Shown piece after piece: positions 7,809 through 15,829 of a stretch of DNA of 38,964 nt (position 1 is the stretch's first letter; the number at the start of each line of letters is the position of its first letter). The position numbers and the translations under genes are program-made. Source of the DNA: Neobacillus massiliamazoniensis (GTDB lineage Bacteria; Bacillota; Bacilli; Bacillales; Cytobacillaceae). The DNA lies in NCBI RefSeq assembly GCF_001048695.1, contig NZ_CVRB01000010.1, positions 1-38,964 on the forward strand, in the 5' to 3' direction. The notes below the pieces were generated by a model, which was given only the letters and a program-made list of their open reading frames with translations, did not search any database and had not been told where the DNA came from.

Positions 7809-8528
7809 ATGGATAAAAAGGCAGACTTAGTTATCAATGGTTTTGGTTCATCAAATGGTGGACAATTCCATCTTGTCACATTAAATGGTTTTGGAACAGT
7901 TAACAGTGATGTAGAATGCAGCGAATTGGAATCGAATGGATCGGGAACGGTCAATGGAAACATCAAAGCAGAGAAAGCGAATGTGAAAGGTAAGACCAAG
8001 ATTATAGGAAATATCGAAAGTAAGTCCCTAACCATCGACGGGACGGCCAATATTGGCGGAAATGTGTATGTGGAAAATGTAAAGATTGCTGGTAAAGCCT
8101 CCGTCGGTGGAAAGGTAAAAAGTGAGGAAATACAGGTAAAGGGTGTTTTAACAGTCGAGGAGGATTGCGAAGCTGAGGTATTCAAAGCAGAATCCCAGTT
8201 TAAGGTGAACGGGCTTTTAAATGCCGATCAAATTGACATTCTCATTTATGGTCCATGTAAAGCAAAAGAGATTGGCGGACAAACCATCACCGTGAAAAAA
8301 TATAAAGGTTCCTTGATTGGGAGTTTATTCGAACAACTAATAAAAACACAGCTGGAAACAGAATTAATCGAAGGCGACAAAATTGAGATTGAAAGTACGA
8401 ATGCCAAAATTGTCCGCGGAAACCAAATTAAAATTGGACCGAATTGTTCGATTGGCCTTGTCGAATATACAGATGAAATAGAGATCGATAAACAAGCCTC
8501 TGTCGGGGAAAGCAGAAAGGTTAAATAG
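7809..8528 (+). CDS. yhbE: bactofilin-like polymer-forming protein YhbE
   Basis: 239 residues made of short glycine-punctuated beta repeats, for example NGFGTVNSDV, NGSGTVNGNI, IDGTANIGGNV and IAGKASVGGKV. These predict the right-handed beta-helix of bactofilins, which self-assemble into filaments. The second half holds a family block shared with yhbF: GLLNADQIDI, AKEIGGQTITVK and a VRGNQIKIGP-type strand leading into IGLVEYT. There is no signal peptide or transmembrane segment. AAAGGAG precedes ATG 7809. In B. subtilis the YhbE/YhbF pair has been linked to motility (literature recall). Here it is co-transcribed with a regulator and an exporter. Confidence 0.85.
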   Translation: MDKKADLVINGFGSSNGGQFHLVTLNGFGTVNSDVECSELESNGSGTVNGNIKAEKANVKGKTKIIGNIESKSLTIDGTANIGGNVYVENVKIAGKASVGGKVKSEEIQVKGVLTVEEDCEAEVFKAESQFKVNGLLNADQIDILIYGPCKAKEIGGQTITVKKYKGSLIGSLFEQLIKTQLETELIEGDKIEIESTNAKIVRGNQIKIGPNCSIGLVEYTDEIEIDKQASVGESRKVK

Positions 8529-8539
8529 GGGGGAGCACG

Positions 8540-9253
8540 ATGAAAAATAATTTGATTATAAATGGGTCGGGAGAGTATCCCGGCGGTACGTACGATAAAA
8601 TCAGTATCCGTGGAGAAGGAACAATATTGAATCAAGTGGAAAGTTCAGTTTTTCATGTTTATGGAACGTGCGAGGCAAGAGAGAATCTGTCGACAGGCTC
8701 AGCTAAAATACTGGGGGAAGCCAAAATCAAAGGAAATGTGGAGGCCGAGGAAACGCTGATCATGGGGTCAATGGCTATCGACGGTAAAGCCATTTTGAAA
8801 AAAATGAAAGTGTTTGGAGCCCTTGAAGTGGGAGAAAGTTTGAGTGGCAACGAAGCAACGATTAAGGGAAGTATTTCTGTAAAAGGCGACGTTGAATATG
8901 AAACCTTCGAATCAAGTGGAGGCTTTGACATTAAAGGGTTGCTAAATGCGGATACAATCAAAATTGCTTTGCGTTATGGAGAGAGCAAGGCTGAAGAGAT
9001 CGGCGGCGGGAACATTACGGTTAAAAGAAAAAGAAATTCATTCATTCCGTTTGTTGGAGAAGAAGGGTCCCTTGCTGCCAAAGTAATTGAAGGCGATGAT
9101 GTTTATCTCGAAAATACAAGGGCAGAAGTTGTCAGGGGGAACAAAGTCAATATCGGCCCCGGCTGCCAAATCGGCCTTGTCGAATATACAAATGATTTTT
9201 CGGAAAACGCCAATTCAACTGTAAAAATGACGAAAAAGATAGGAGGAGAATAG
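8540..9253 (+). CDS. yhbF: bactofilin-like polymer-forming protein YhbF
   Basis: 237 residues, a paralogue of the preceding gene. It shares GLLNADTIKI, AEEIGGGNITVKR, IEGDDVYLENTRAEVVRGN and IGLVEYTND at equivalent positions, and the N-terminal half is again a glycine-rich beta ladder. A pair of non-identical bactofilins side by side suggests a two-component polymer. The ribosome binding region AGGGGGGAG contains six consecutive G, ending 6 nt before ATG 8540. The stop codon directly abuts the GTG of the MFS exporter, so these two are likely translationally coupled. Confidence 0.85.
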   Translation: MKNNLIINGSGEYPGGTYDKISIRGEGTILNQVESSVFHVYGTCEARENLSTGSAKILGEAKIKGNVEAEETLIMGSMAIDGKAILKKMKVFGALEVGESLSGNEATIKGSISVKGDVEYETFESSGGFDIKGLLNADTIKIALRYGESKAEEIGGGNITVKRKRNSFIPFVGEEGSLAAKVIEGDDVYLENTRAEVVRGNKVNIGPGCQIGLVEYTNDFSENANSTVKMTKKIGGE

Positions 9254-10762
9254 GTGGTTGCAAAGGAAAGTAAACTAGGTTTCGTTGTTGTCGGTCTTTT
9301 GCTGGGGATTTTGATGGCCTCAATGGATAACACCATCGTGGTGACAGCGATGGGAACGATTGTCGGCGATCTTGGCGGACTCGATAGCTTCGTTTGGGTT
9401 GTTTCCGCCTATATGGTGGCGGAAATGTCGGGCATGCCGATTTTCGGTAAACTATCCGATATGTACGGACGAAAAAGGTTCTTTGTTTTTGGCCTACTCT
9501 TGTTTATGGCAGGTTCAGCTTTATGTGGAACTTCTCAGAACATCACCCAATTAAGTATTTACCGCGCGATACAGGGAATTGGCGGAGGAGCTCTTGTTCC
9601 AATTGCTTTTACCATCATGTTTGATCTATTTCCACCGGAAAAACGCGGAAAAATGGGTGGAATGTTTGGGGCGGTATTTGGCTTATCGAGTATATTTGGC
9701 CCTTTGCTTGGTGCGTATATAACGGATCATATCAGTTGGCACTGGATCTTTTATATCAACCTTCCACTTGGAATTCTCTCCTTTATCCTGATTGCCGTTT
9801 TTTATAAGGAATCACCTGTTCACCAGAAGCAATCCATTGACTGGTGGGGAGCTGCTACTTTAATTGGGGCTGTCGTCTGTTTAATGTTTGCTCTTGAACT
9901 TGGCGGGCAGAAATACGCTTGGGATTCTACCAACATTATAAGCTTGTTTGCAGGATTTGCAGTCTTGTTCCTTGTCTTTCTTTTTGTTGAAACAAAAGCA
10001 AAGGATCCGATCATCTCTTTTTCCATGTTTAAAAATCGCCTGTTTTGTGGTAGTACGCTTGTCGGTTTGTTTTACGGTGCTGCCTTTATGGCGGCAACGG
10101 TTTATATTCCTATTTTTGTTCAAGGTGTATATGGAGGCAGTGCCACCAATTCGGGTTTAATTTTGCTGCCCATGATGCTTGGTTCCGTGGTTACGGCACA
10201 GGTTGGCGGGTTTTTGACCTCGAAAATGAGCTATCGAAACATTATGTTTTTGTCCGGTGTGATTTTAATAAGCGGGTTTTTGTTATTAAGCAGTATCACA
10301 CCTGACACGAGCCGGGCGCTTTTGACCGTTTATATGATTGTCGTAGGTTTAGGTGTCGGGTTCTCGTTTTCTGTTTTAAGTATGGCAGCGATTCATCCGT
10401 TTGGAATGATGCAAAGAGGATCGGCGACTTCAACAAGTAACTTTATCCGCTCGCTTGGAATGACAATCGGAATTACCATTTTTGGCACGATCCAGAGAAA
10501 TAATTTTAAAGCGAAACTGGAAGATGCATTCGCGGGAATGGGTCCAATGCCGAAAAGCGCATCTTTTGGCGATTCACGGGCGCTTTTGTCTGAACAGGCG
10601 AGAAGCCACATCCCAGCGCAAATTTTATCGAAAATTACCGATGCCTTATCCTCTTCAATCGTTCACACTTTTACATGGGCCCTTGTTCCAGCCTGCTTGG
10701 CATTCCTCTTAATCTTTATCTTAGGGAAGGAACGAATGGTGTATACAAAGAATGAAGGATAA
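9254..10762 (+). CDS. DHA2-family (14-TMS) MFS multidrug exporter
   Basis: 502 residues, hydrophobic throughout and of the right length for a 14-helix drug:H+ antiporter (EmrB/QacA type). Motif D1 is ASMDNTIVVTAMGTIVGDL (about 22-40). Motif A is GKLSDMYGRKR (61-71). Motif B is YRAIQGIGGGALVP (98-111) and motif C the GLSSIFGPLLGAYITD stretch (143-158). Start is GTG 9254, with AGGAGGAG 5 nt upstream. It is the last gene of the yhbD operon. Substrate cannot be told from sequence. The pairing with bactofilins is unusual: either simple co-regulation or polar localisation of the pump. Confidence 0.85.
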   Translation: MVAKESKLGFVVVGLLLGILMASMDNTIVVTAMGTIVGDLGGLDSFVWVVSAYMVAEMSGMPIFGKLSDMYGRKRFFVFGLLLFMAGSALCGTSQNITQLSIYRAIQGIGGGALVPIAFTIMFDLFPPEKRGKMGGMFGAVFGLSSIFGPLLGAYITDHISWHWIFYINLPLGILSFILIAVFYKESPVHQKQSIDWWGAATLIGAVVCLMFALELGGQKYAWDSTNIISLFAGFAVLFLVFLFVETKAKDPIISFSMFKNRLFCGSTLVGLFYGAAFMAATVYIPIFVQGVYGGSATNSGLILLPMMLGSVVTAQVGGFLTSKMSYRNIMFLSGVILISGFLLLSSITPDTSRALLTVYMIVVGLGVGFSFSVLSMAAIHPFGMMQRGSATSTSNFIRSLGMTIGITIFGTIQRNNFKAKLEDAFAGMGPMPKSASFGDSRALLSEQARSHIPAQILSKITDALSSSIVHTFTWALVPACLAFLLIFILGKERMVYTKNEG

Positions 10763-10770
10763 AGAAAAAA

Positions 10771-10948
10771 GAGGCAGTTCCAAAAGGTGACAGGCACCAC
10801 TATATGAACAATGGTCATGATAATTTTTTCGCTATGTTGATTGGAGCGAAAGCGAACGACTGGAACGGAAATCAAAAGACAAGTTTAACGGACCATTTAT
10901 ATAAAAAGGGGGTGCCCCTAAAAGTTTAATACTTTTGGGACACCCTCT
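10771..10948. repeat. composite intergenic repeat, copy 2 (core deleted)
   Basis: Same outer module as at 3341-3600: CAAAAGGTGACAGGCACCAC, then GGTCATGATAATTTTTT, and a closing hairpin ending ACTTTTGGGACACCCTC. The inner core is reduced to about 41 bp (10835-10875), keeping TGTTGATTGGAGCG and CGGAAATCAA but lacking the ~87-bp palindromic middle. Confidence 0.75.
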
Positions 10949-10950
10949 TT
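10908..10950. terminator. bidirectional terminator between MFS gene and ydiK
   Basis: Stem GGGGGTGCCCCTAAAAGT / ACTTTTGGGACACCCTC with 5-nt loop. It has CTCTTTATTT on the plus side and CCCCTTTTTAT on the minus side, so it can end both convergent transcripts. Confidence 0.75.
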
Positions 10951-11146
10951 ATTTCATTTGATCCTTATATTTAAAATAAAAGAACAACAGCTTTAGGCCT
11001 GAGCCAATGTCAAAGGTAGCTAAGATTACCAGTAAAAAACTGAAAAAGCTCCAGCCGTTTTGAGTGACATCATTTATGGCAAAGTAGGTGAATAAACAGC
11101 CGAGCAAGAAATAGATCAAGACGGAAAACAGCGGTGATCGTCTCAT
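10949..11146 (-). CDS. ydiK: small membrane protein YdiK (DUF4305)
   Basis: 65 residues with two predicted transmembrane helices (about 6-23 and 34-55) separated by the polar NDVTQNG loop, and a basic C-terminus KYKDQMK. The match to B. subtilis YdiK is from length, hydropathy and position beside ydiL and groES. GGAGGA precedes ATG 11146. It lies 59 nt downstream of ydiL on the same strand and is probably co-transcribed. Function unknown. Confidence 0.75.
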   Translation of the reverse strand: MRRSPLFSVLIYFLLGCLFTYFAINDVTQNGWSFFSFLLVILATFDIGSGLKLLFFYFKYKDQMK

Positions 11147-11205
11147 AAAAATCCTCCAATAAAGTGTTGAACTGACTCAGCATCCGAATCAGCTTTTCAA
11201 TATCG

Positions 11206-11865
11206 TCATTTGTAAACTGACTGAAGAATAACAACAATTGTATTCATCGCAAGGTGGGCAAAAATCGGTACGATAATTCGATTGGTTTTGACATATAGAA
11301 ATGCGAATGTGAAGCCCATTGACGCATAAATAATAATATGCTGCGGCTCCATATGTGCCAATGCAAAAATCAATGAGCTAATAAGGGCAGCAACAAAAAA
11401 GTTAAACCGCTTATACAAGGAGCCAAAAATAATTTTTCGAAAGATGATTTCCTCTAAAATCGGACCGAAAATAGAGCTGACCAAAATGGTTAATGGCAAG
11501 GTATTGATAATTTTGATGATATCCTTCGTGTTTTCAGACCCCATCGGAATCCCGATGAGCCGCTCGATATTGGCTGCAATAGCTTGTGCAAATAGGGCTA
11601 AAAATACACCGGAAATCGCCCATATGATAGATTCGCCAATCGAACTTCTTTTTTCACTGCGGTTATGATCTTTCATTTCTTTTCGTAAAAGGAAAAGAAT
11701 GATAATAAGGGCAATTGAAAAACTGGTAATAAGCCAATAAGGAATGGCCAGCTGCACGTTTATCCCTAAATGTCTGAAGAGGCCCGCATACAAAGGAATC
11801 CCGAAAAAGCTCGAAAGCTGCATAGCAATATAAACAATTAAGATAATCCAATATTCCCGTTTCAA
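11206..11865 (-). CDS. ydiL: CPBP-family intramembrane protease YdiL
   Basis: 219 residues from TTG 11865. This start is preferred because AAAGGAG ends 8 nt upstream and it matches the N-terminus of homologues. The frame stays open upstream to 11943, but that part reads into an intergenic repeat and is not family-like. Abi/CPBP glutamic proteases have three motifs, all present: EExxxR at E138-E139-R143, FxxxH ending at H171 (FALAH), and HxxxN at H204-N208 (HLAMN). About 6-7 membrane helices. Some family members cleave signal-like peptides or give bacteriocin immunity. The substrate here is unknown. It is divergent from groES. Confidence 0.88.
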   Translation of the reverse strand: MKREYWIILIVYIAMQLSSFFGIPLYAGLFRHLGINVQLAIPYWLITSFSIALIIILFLLRKEMKDHNRSEKRSSIGESIIWAISGVFLALFAQAIAANIERLIGIPMGSENTKDIIKIINTLPLTILVSSIFGPILEEIIFRKIIFGSLYKRFNFFVAALISSLIFALAHMEPQHIIIYASMGFTFAFLYVKTNRIIVPIFAHLAMNTIVVILQSVYK

Positions 11866-11890
11866 ATTTTTTTCTCCTTTAGAGTTCTTT

Positions 11891-12013
11891 CTTTTGTCCA
11901 GCTCAGGCGCTATCGGCTCGAGGTCACAAGCCAATCCGTCCAAAAGGTAGAAAGCATCTTTCGGCCGGTTGGTCTCGTGCTTGTCGCCGATAAACGGGCG
12001 CCTTCCGCTTTTC
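11891..12013. repeat. Bacillus intergenic repeat (GAAAAGCGGAAGGCGCC type)
   Basis: A GC-rich block in AT-rich surroundings. On the minus strand it begins GAAAAGCGGAAGGCGCC, contains TATCGGCGACAAGCACGAGA, and ends GCGCCTGAGCTGGACAAAAG. I recognise the pattern as a repeat family common in Bacillus genomes. It sits between ydiL and the groE promoter. Only one copy is seen in this window, so the repeat call rests on recall. Confidence 0.6.
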
Positions 12014-12161
12014 TTAATTATTATGCACTATTCTTCATTCTACTCTGAAAGCTGGCTTTGTTTCAATTTTGAAGATTTTTTTAGAAATAACGTATAGAAA
12101 AAGCGATATTTCATATATTTTTAAGGTTGTGAAAAAGATAAAAAAATTTTATACGTCATGC

Positions 12162-12190
12162 TTGCAAAAGTTTTATTGATTCATTATTAT
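12162..12190 (+). promoter_or_regulatory. sigma-A promoter of groES-groEL
   Basis: TTGCAA (12162-12167), 17-bp spacer, TATTAT (12185-12190); an overlapping TATAAT at 12188-12193 is a possible alternative. The start point would fall just at or inside the CIRCE element, as expected for HrcA repression. Confidence 0.75.
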
Positions 12191-12200
12191 AATAATTGTG

Positions 12201-12227
12201 TTAGCACTCGCTATGATAGAGTGCTAA
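12201..12227 (+). promoter_or_regulatory. CIRCE operator (HrcA binding site)
   Basis: Perfect TTAGCACTC-N9-GAGTGCTAA, the canonical 27-bp CIRCE inverted repeat. HrcA binds it to repress groE; heat stress, by occupying GroEL, inactivates HrcA and relieves repression (established knowledge). Confidence 0.98.
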
Positions 12228-12267
12228 TAAATCCAAATTACATATATTTTTGAGGAGGTTGTTTGAT

Positions 12268-12552
12268 TTGTTAAGACCATTAGGTGATCGCATTGTCATT
12301 GAGCTTGTTGAATCAGAAGAAAAAACTGCAAGCGGTATTGTTTTACCTGACTCAGCTAAAGAAAAGCCTCAGGAAGGAAAAGTTGTTGCCGTCGGTACAG
12401 GTCGTGTACTTGATAATGGTGAACGTGCAGAACTTGAAGTTTCTGTAGGCGATCGCATTATCTTCTCAAAATACGCTGGTACAGAAGTGAAATACGAAGG
12501 AACAGAATATTTACTTTTACGCGAAAGCGATATCCTTGCTGTAATTGAGTAA
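12268..12552 (+). CDS. groES: co-chaperonin GroES
   Basis: 94 residues, the exact usual length of Bacillus GroES, a seven-subunit lid for GroEL. The start codon is TTG 12268, chosen over TTG 12250 because GAGGAGG lies between them and the family N-terminus is MLRPLGDR. The mobile loop (SEEKTASGIVLP) and roof region are intact. First gene of the CIRCE-controlled operon; groEL follows after 55 nt. Confidence 0.97.
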   Translation: MLRPLGDRIVIELVESEEKTASGIVLPDSAKEKPQEGKVVAVGTGRVLDNGERAELEVSVGDRIIFSKYAGTEVKYEGTEYLLLRESDILAVIE

Positions 12553-12607
12553 TCGCTCGAAGCGAAATTAAAATAACTGAAAAATTACTAGAGGAGGTTT
12601 TTTAACA

Positions 12608-14245
12608 ATGGCTAAAGAAATTAAATTTAGTGAAGACGCTCGTCGTGCAATGCTACGTGGGGTTGATACCCTTGCAAATGCAGTAAAAGTAACGCTCGGA
12701 CCTAAAGGACGCAACGTGGTTCTTGAGAAAAAATTTGGTTCTCCACTTATCACAAATGACGGTGTAACCATCGCAAAAGAAATCGAATTAGAAGATGCAT
12801 TCGAAAACATGGGTGCAAAACTTGTTGCCGAAGTAGCAAGCAAAACAAATGAAATTGCTGGTGACGGTACTACTACTGCAACAGTTCTTGCTCAAGCAAT
12901 GATTCTTGAAGGCTTGAAAAACGTAACTGCTGGCGCAAACCCAATGGGAATCCGCAAAGGCATTGAAAAAGCTGTTGTAGCTGCTGTTGAAGGCTTAAAA
13001 GAAATTTCTAAACCAATCGAAGGCTCTGCTTCCATCGCTCAAGTTGCTGCCATCTCTTCTGCTGACGAAGAAGTAGGCCGCTTAATTGCTGAAGCAATGG
13101 AGCGCGTTGGTAACGACGGCGTTATCACAATCGAAGAGTCTAAAGGCTTCACAACTGAACTAGATGTTGTTGAAGGTATGCAATTTGACCGTGGCTATGC
13201 TTCTGCATACATGGTTACAAATACTGACAAAATGGAAGCTGTTTTAGAAAATCCATATATCCTTATCACTGATAAGAAAATTACTAGCATTCAAGAAATC
13301 CTTCCAGTTCTTGAGCAAGTAGTTCAACAAGGTAAACCATTATTGTTGATTGCTGAAGATGTTGAAGGGGAAGCCCTTGCTACTTTAGTAGTGAACAAAC
13401 TTCGCGGTACATTCAATGCAGTGGCTGTTAAAGCTCCTGGCTTTGGTGATCGTCGTAAAGCAATGCTAGAAGATATCGCTGCATTAACTGGCGGTGAAGT
13501 AATCACAGAAGAGCTAGGCCGTGACCTTAAAACAACGGATATCACTTCTTTAGGCCGCGCTGCAAAAGTGATCGTAACAAAAGAAAATACTACGATCGTT
13601 GAAGGTGCTGGCAACGCAGAAGCAATCCAAGCTCGCGTGAACCAAATCCGCGTTCAATTAGAAGAAACTACTTCTGAATTTGATCGTGAAAAATTACAAG
13701 AACGCCTAGCAAAATTAGCTGGCGGTGTAGCCGTAATCAAAGTCGGTGCTGCTACTGAAACAGAATTAAAAGAGCGCAAGCTTCGCATCGAAGACGCATT
13801 GAACTCTACTCGTGCAGCTGTTGAAGAAGGTATTGTATCCGGTGGTGGTGTAGCCCTTCTAAACATCTACAAAAAAGTTGCTGAGCTTCAAGCTGAAGGC
13901 GATATGGCAACAGGTATCAACATCGTTCTTCGTGCTATCGAAGAGCCAGTTCGCACAATTGCGCAAAACGCTGGCCTAGAAGGCTCTGTCATCGTGGATC
14001 GCTTAAAGCGTGAAGCAGTAGGCACAGGCTTCAACGCAGCTACTGGAGAATGGGTAAACATGATCGAAGCCGGTATCGTTGACCCAACTAAAGTAACTCG
14101 TTCTGCACTTCAAAACGCAGCATCTGTTGCAGCTATGTTCTTAACAACTGAAGCAGTTGTTGCTGACAAGCCAGAACCAGCTGGTGCTGGAATGCCTGAC
14201 ATGTCCGGAATGGGCGGCATGGGTGGAATGGGCGGTATGATGTAG
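12608..14245 (+). CDS. groEL: chaperonin GroEL
   Basis: 545 residues, full-length HSP60 chaperonin forming two seven-membered rings that fold proteins using ATP. Key blocks visible: TLGPKGRNV (30-38), AGDGTTTATVLA (85-96, nucleotide site), the apical domain, and the GGMGGMGGMM tail. GAGGAGG precedes ATG 12608. Codon use is strongly biased to a few codons, typical of a highly expressed gene. A transcription terminator follows at 14349. Confidence 0.98.
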   Translation: MAKEIKFSEDARRAMLRGVDTLANAVKVTLGPKGRNVVLEKKFGSPLITNDGVTIAKEIELEDAFENMGAKLVAEVASKTNEIAGDGTTTATVLAQAMILEGLKNVTAGANPMGIRKGIEKAVVAAVEGLKEISKPIEGSASIAQVAAISSADEEVGRLIAEAMERVGNDGVITIEESKGFTTELDVVEGMQFDRGYASAYMVTNTDKMEAVLENPYILITDKKITSIQEILPVLEQVVQQGKPLLLIAEDVEGEALATLVVNKLRGTFNAVAVKAPGFGDRRKAMLEDIAALTGGEVITEELGRDLKTTDITSLGRAAKVIVTKENTTIVEGAGNAEAIQARVNQIRVQLEETTSEFDREKLQERLAKLAGGVAVIKVGAATETELKERKLRIEDALNSTRAAVEEGIVSGGGVALLNIYKKVAELQAEGDMATGINIVLRAIEEPVRTIAQNAGLEGSVIVDRLKREAVGTGFNAATGEWVNMIEAGIVDPTKVTRSALQNAASVAAMFLTTEAVVADKPEPAGAGMPDMSGMGGMGGMGGMM

Positions 14246-14348
14246 GGCTTTTAAGCCTTTCACATGTACGCAAAATGAGAAATAGTTACGGCTATTTTTC
14301 ACCCATTTTGTGAAGTAGTCATGCAAATAATTTATATCAATAGCAAAG

Positions 14349-14383
14349 ACCACTTCCTATAAAAATAGGGAGTGGTTTTTTTG
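14349..14383 (+). terminator. groE operon terminator
   Basis: Stem ACCACTTCCTAT / ATAGGGAGTGGT (one G-U), 4-nt loop, run of seven T. About 100 nt after the groEL stop. Confidence 0.85.
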
Positions 14384-14974
14384 TTGTTACACGCCATGAA
14401 AATTTACAAGTGATTAAATAAGGATTAGAAAGCGGAAAAGTAAAAAGGAGATTGTATAGGCACTCACTAATCAAGGTGAGTGTCTTTTGTATGAGTGGGG
14501 GTACATTATTTCTATTAATAAGTTTTCTGTGAGAAGTACTAATACAGCCTTAGCCCCAATCTAGCCAAATTCCAAAACGAAACTAGGTTTTCGGATTTGG
14601 AACAGGGAGAAAGCCAAACGAAGAGTTAACAGGAATAGATTATTATCCGATTTTTTTAAATCTAAAGGCATTTTCTCACGAAATACCAATACACGAAATC
14701 AAAAATAACGACATTTACTACTTATAAATTCTTGAATAGTAGTTATTGGATTGGCTTTTGATGATAGTCTTTTTTAATATGATTTTTTAGTAAGTGAGAG
14801 TAAAAAAAACATATCTATCAATGATATTAAGAAAGTTTAGAACAATCAATTTCATGCATCCTACACTAGTAAAGAGGAAATATTCAATTTTGGATCAACT
14901 ATGTTATCACTAGTTATTACAAGATTCCAATAAACCGGTATTTTTGAGTTTTAGTTTGTACAGATTTTATTCTC
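14384..14974. other. non-coding, AT-rich stretch with no recognised gene
   Basis: No open frame of useful length on either strand. It holds a weak hairpin with short T run at 14460-14488 (GCACTCAC / GTGAGTGT), and an imperfect inverted repeat near 14563-14600 (CCAAATTCC... and ...CGGATTTGG). Because decayed EIID sequence follows directly, this is probably eroded remains of a former gene block (inference), but I could not read any protein from it. Confidence 0.4.
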
Positions 14975-14980
14975 CCAGAA

Positions 14981-15084
14981 CATCTACCTTGTTTGTTTTT
15001 GCTTAAGAAGAAGGTTCTCCAATCATTATCATCTTAGGTCTATTCTTAGTCGATATTGTCGGACACTTAATCGGTCTATTATAA
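14981..15084 (+). pseudogene. remnant of mannose-PTS EIID C-terminus
   Basis: Two frames joined by a one-base deletion near 15014-15017 read like the end of EIID. First LLKKKV (14999-15016), then SPIIIILGLFLVDIVGHLI to a TAA at 15082-15084. The intact EIID of this window ends LLKKKVSPIVMILGLF... at 18932-19020. 15 of 22 residues after the shift agree by eye, and the DNA shares GCTTAAGAAGAA. The upstream part of the gene is gone. Its position just before manO is where a complete manN would end in Listeria- or lactobacilli-type man operons. Confidence 0.7.
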
Positions 15085-15121
15085 TTTTGAAGATAATGCT
15101 CGAACTTGTCCCAAGTATTTT

Positions 15122-15149
15122 TTGCTTAAAGTGATAAAAAGAGTATAAT
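15122..15149 (+). promoter_or_regulatory. candidate sigma-A promoter of manO
   Basis: TTGCTT (15122-15127), 16 bp, perfect TATAAT (15144-15149), 36 bp before the start codon. manO thus probably has its own transcript. Confidence 0.6.
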
Positions 15150-15185
15150 AATTATTTATTAAAAGAAAGAAATGGAGTAGATCAA

Positions 15186-15557
15186 ATGGTCCAATCAATC
15201 AATACAAAAGTCGATTTAGTTATGGATGCAACCTCACATATGGGTACTTCAGATTATGGTAAAATTATGATTGGAGACAAAGGATTTGAATTCTTCAATA
15301 ATCGTGATGCTCGTAAGTTTATTCAAATTCCTTGGGAAGAAGTTGATTACGTGATCGCTTCAGTCATGTTCAAAGGGAAATGGATCCCACGTTATTCTTT
15401 CCAAACTAAGCGAAATGGGATGTATTCATTTTCTTCTAAAGAACCGAAAAAAGTTTTGCGAGCAATTCGTGAATACGTTGATCCGAATCATATGGTCCAA
15501 TCATTAGGTTTCTTTGATGTTATCAAACGCGGCTTGAAGAGTAAATTTAAAAAGTAA
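15186..15557 (+). CDS. manO: DUF956 protein ManO, mannose-PTS associated
   Basis: 123 residues, DUF956 family. It has a small PH-like beta fold (IQIPWEEVDYVIASVMFKGKWIPRYSFQT, strands in the middle) and a basic C-terminal helix FFDVIKRGLKSKFKK. Family members are encoded next to man-type PTS EIIABCD genes, usually after EIID; a membrane-proximal or modulatory role is presumed but not settled. ATGGAG precedes ATG 15186 with 9-nt spacing. Here it lies upstream of manLMN rather than downstream, behind an EIID remnant, indicating rearrangement. Confidence 0.85.
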   Translation: MVQSINTKVDLVMDATSHMGTSDYGKIMIGDKGFEFFNNRDARKFIQIPWEEVDYVIASVMFKGKWIPRYSFQTKRNGMYSFSSKEPKKVLRAIREYVDPNHMVQSLGFFDVIKRGLKSKFKK

Positions 15558-15570
15558 TAATTTTACATAC

Positions 15571-15597
15571 AAGACAGGTTGGAACTTGTCTTTTTTT
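15571..15597 (+). terminator. manO terminator
   Basis: Stem GACAGGT / ACTTGTC (one G-U), extended by AA/TT, 4-nt loop, seven T. It separates manO from the downstream man operon. Confidence 0.8.
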
Positions 15598-15664
15598 GTT
15601 GGGACAAATCCAAAATTGTTAGCTGATAAACTGTTACAAATTTAAAGTAAATTTTTTTAACTTT

Positions 15665-15679
15665 GCACAAAGTTTGTGC
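15665..15679. promoter_or_regulatory. operator-like dyad GCACAAA-G-TTTGTGC
   Basis: Perfect 7-bp inverted repeat about a single base. No start codon or intact gene follows it directly; the broken glcT-like gene lies about 150 bp further on. It may be the operator of the lost antiterminator gene. The cognate regulator is unknown. Confidence 0.35.
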
Positions 15680-15733
15680 GCAACTTCTATGTGTTATTTC
15701 TTGAGAACGCTAACTTTTGATGTTGGAATAAAA

Positions 15734-15748
15734 ATGTAAACGAAAACA
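15734..15748 (+). promoter_or_regulatory. cre site (CcpA)
   Basis: ATGTAAACGAAAACA fits the WTGNAARCGNWWWCA catabolite-responsive element at all 15 positions. It lies about 300 bp before the predicted man promoter, so its present target is unclear. It may belong to the deleted 5' part of the antiterminator gene. Confidence 0.6.
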
Positions 15749-15829
15749 AAAAAACATAACAAGAAAGAAGTAAAGCAATATCTATTGGGAACGGGGAAAT
15801 TTGAAGCCTAGAAGCGCACTCTCGTAACT

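Noticed and set aside
12250..12267. Earlier TTG start for groES
   Set aside because: It would place the GAGGAGG ribosome site inside the gene; the family N-terminus begins at TTG 12268.
13324..13866. Minus-strand frames opposite groEL
   Set aside because: They arise from the codon bias of groEL; no ribosome sites, no recognisable protein.
15660..15690. Sigma-54 (-24/-12) promoter for the man operon
   Set aside because: TTTGCACAAAGTTTGTGC superficially resembles it, but the GG/GC spacing is not right and no LevR/ManR activator gene is nearby. It is a better fit to a simple dyad.
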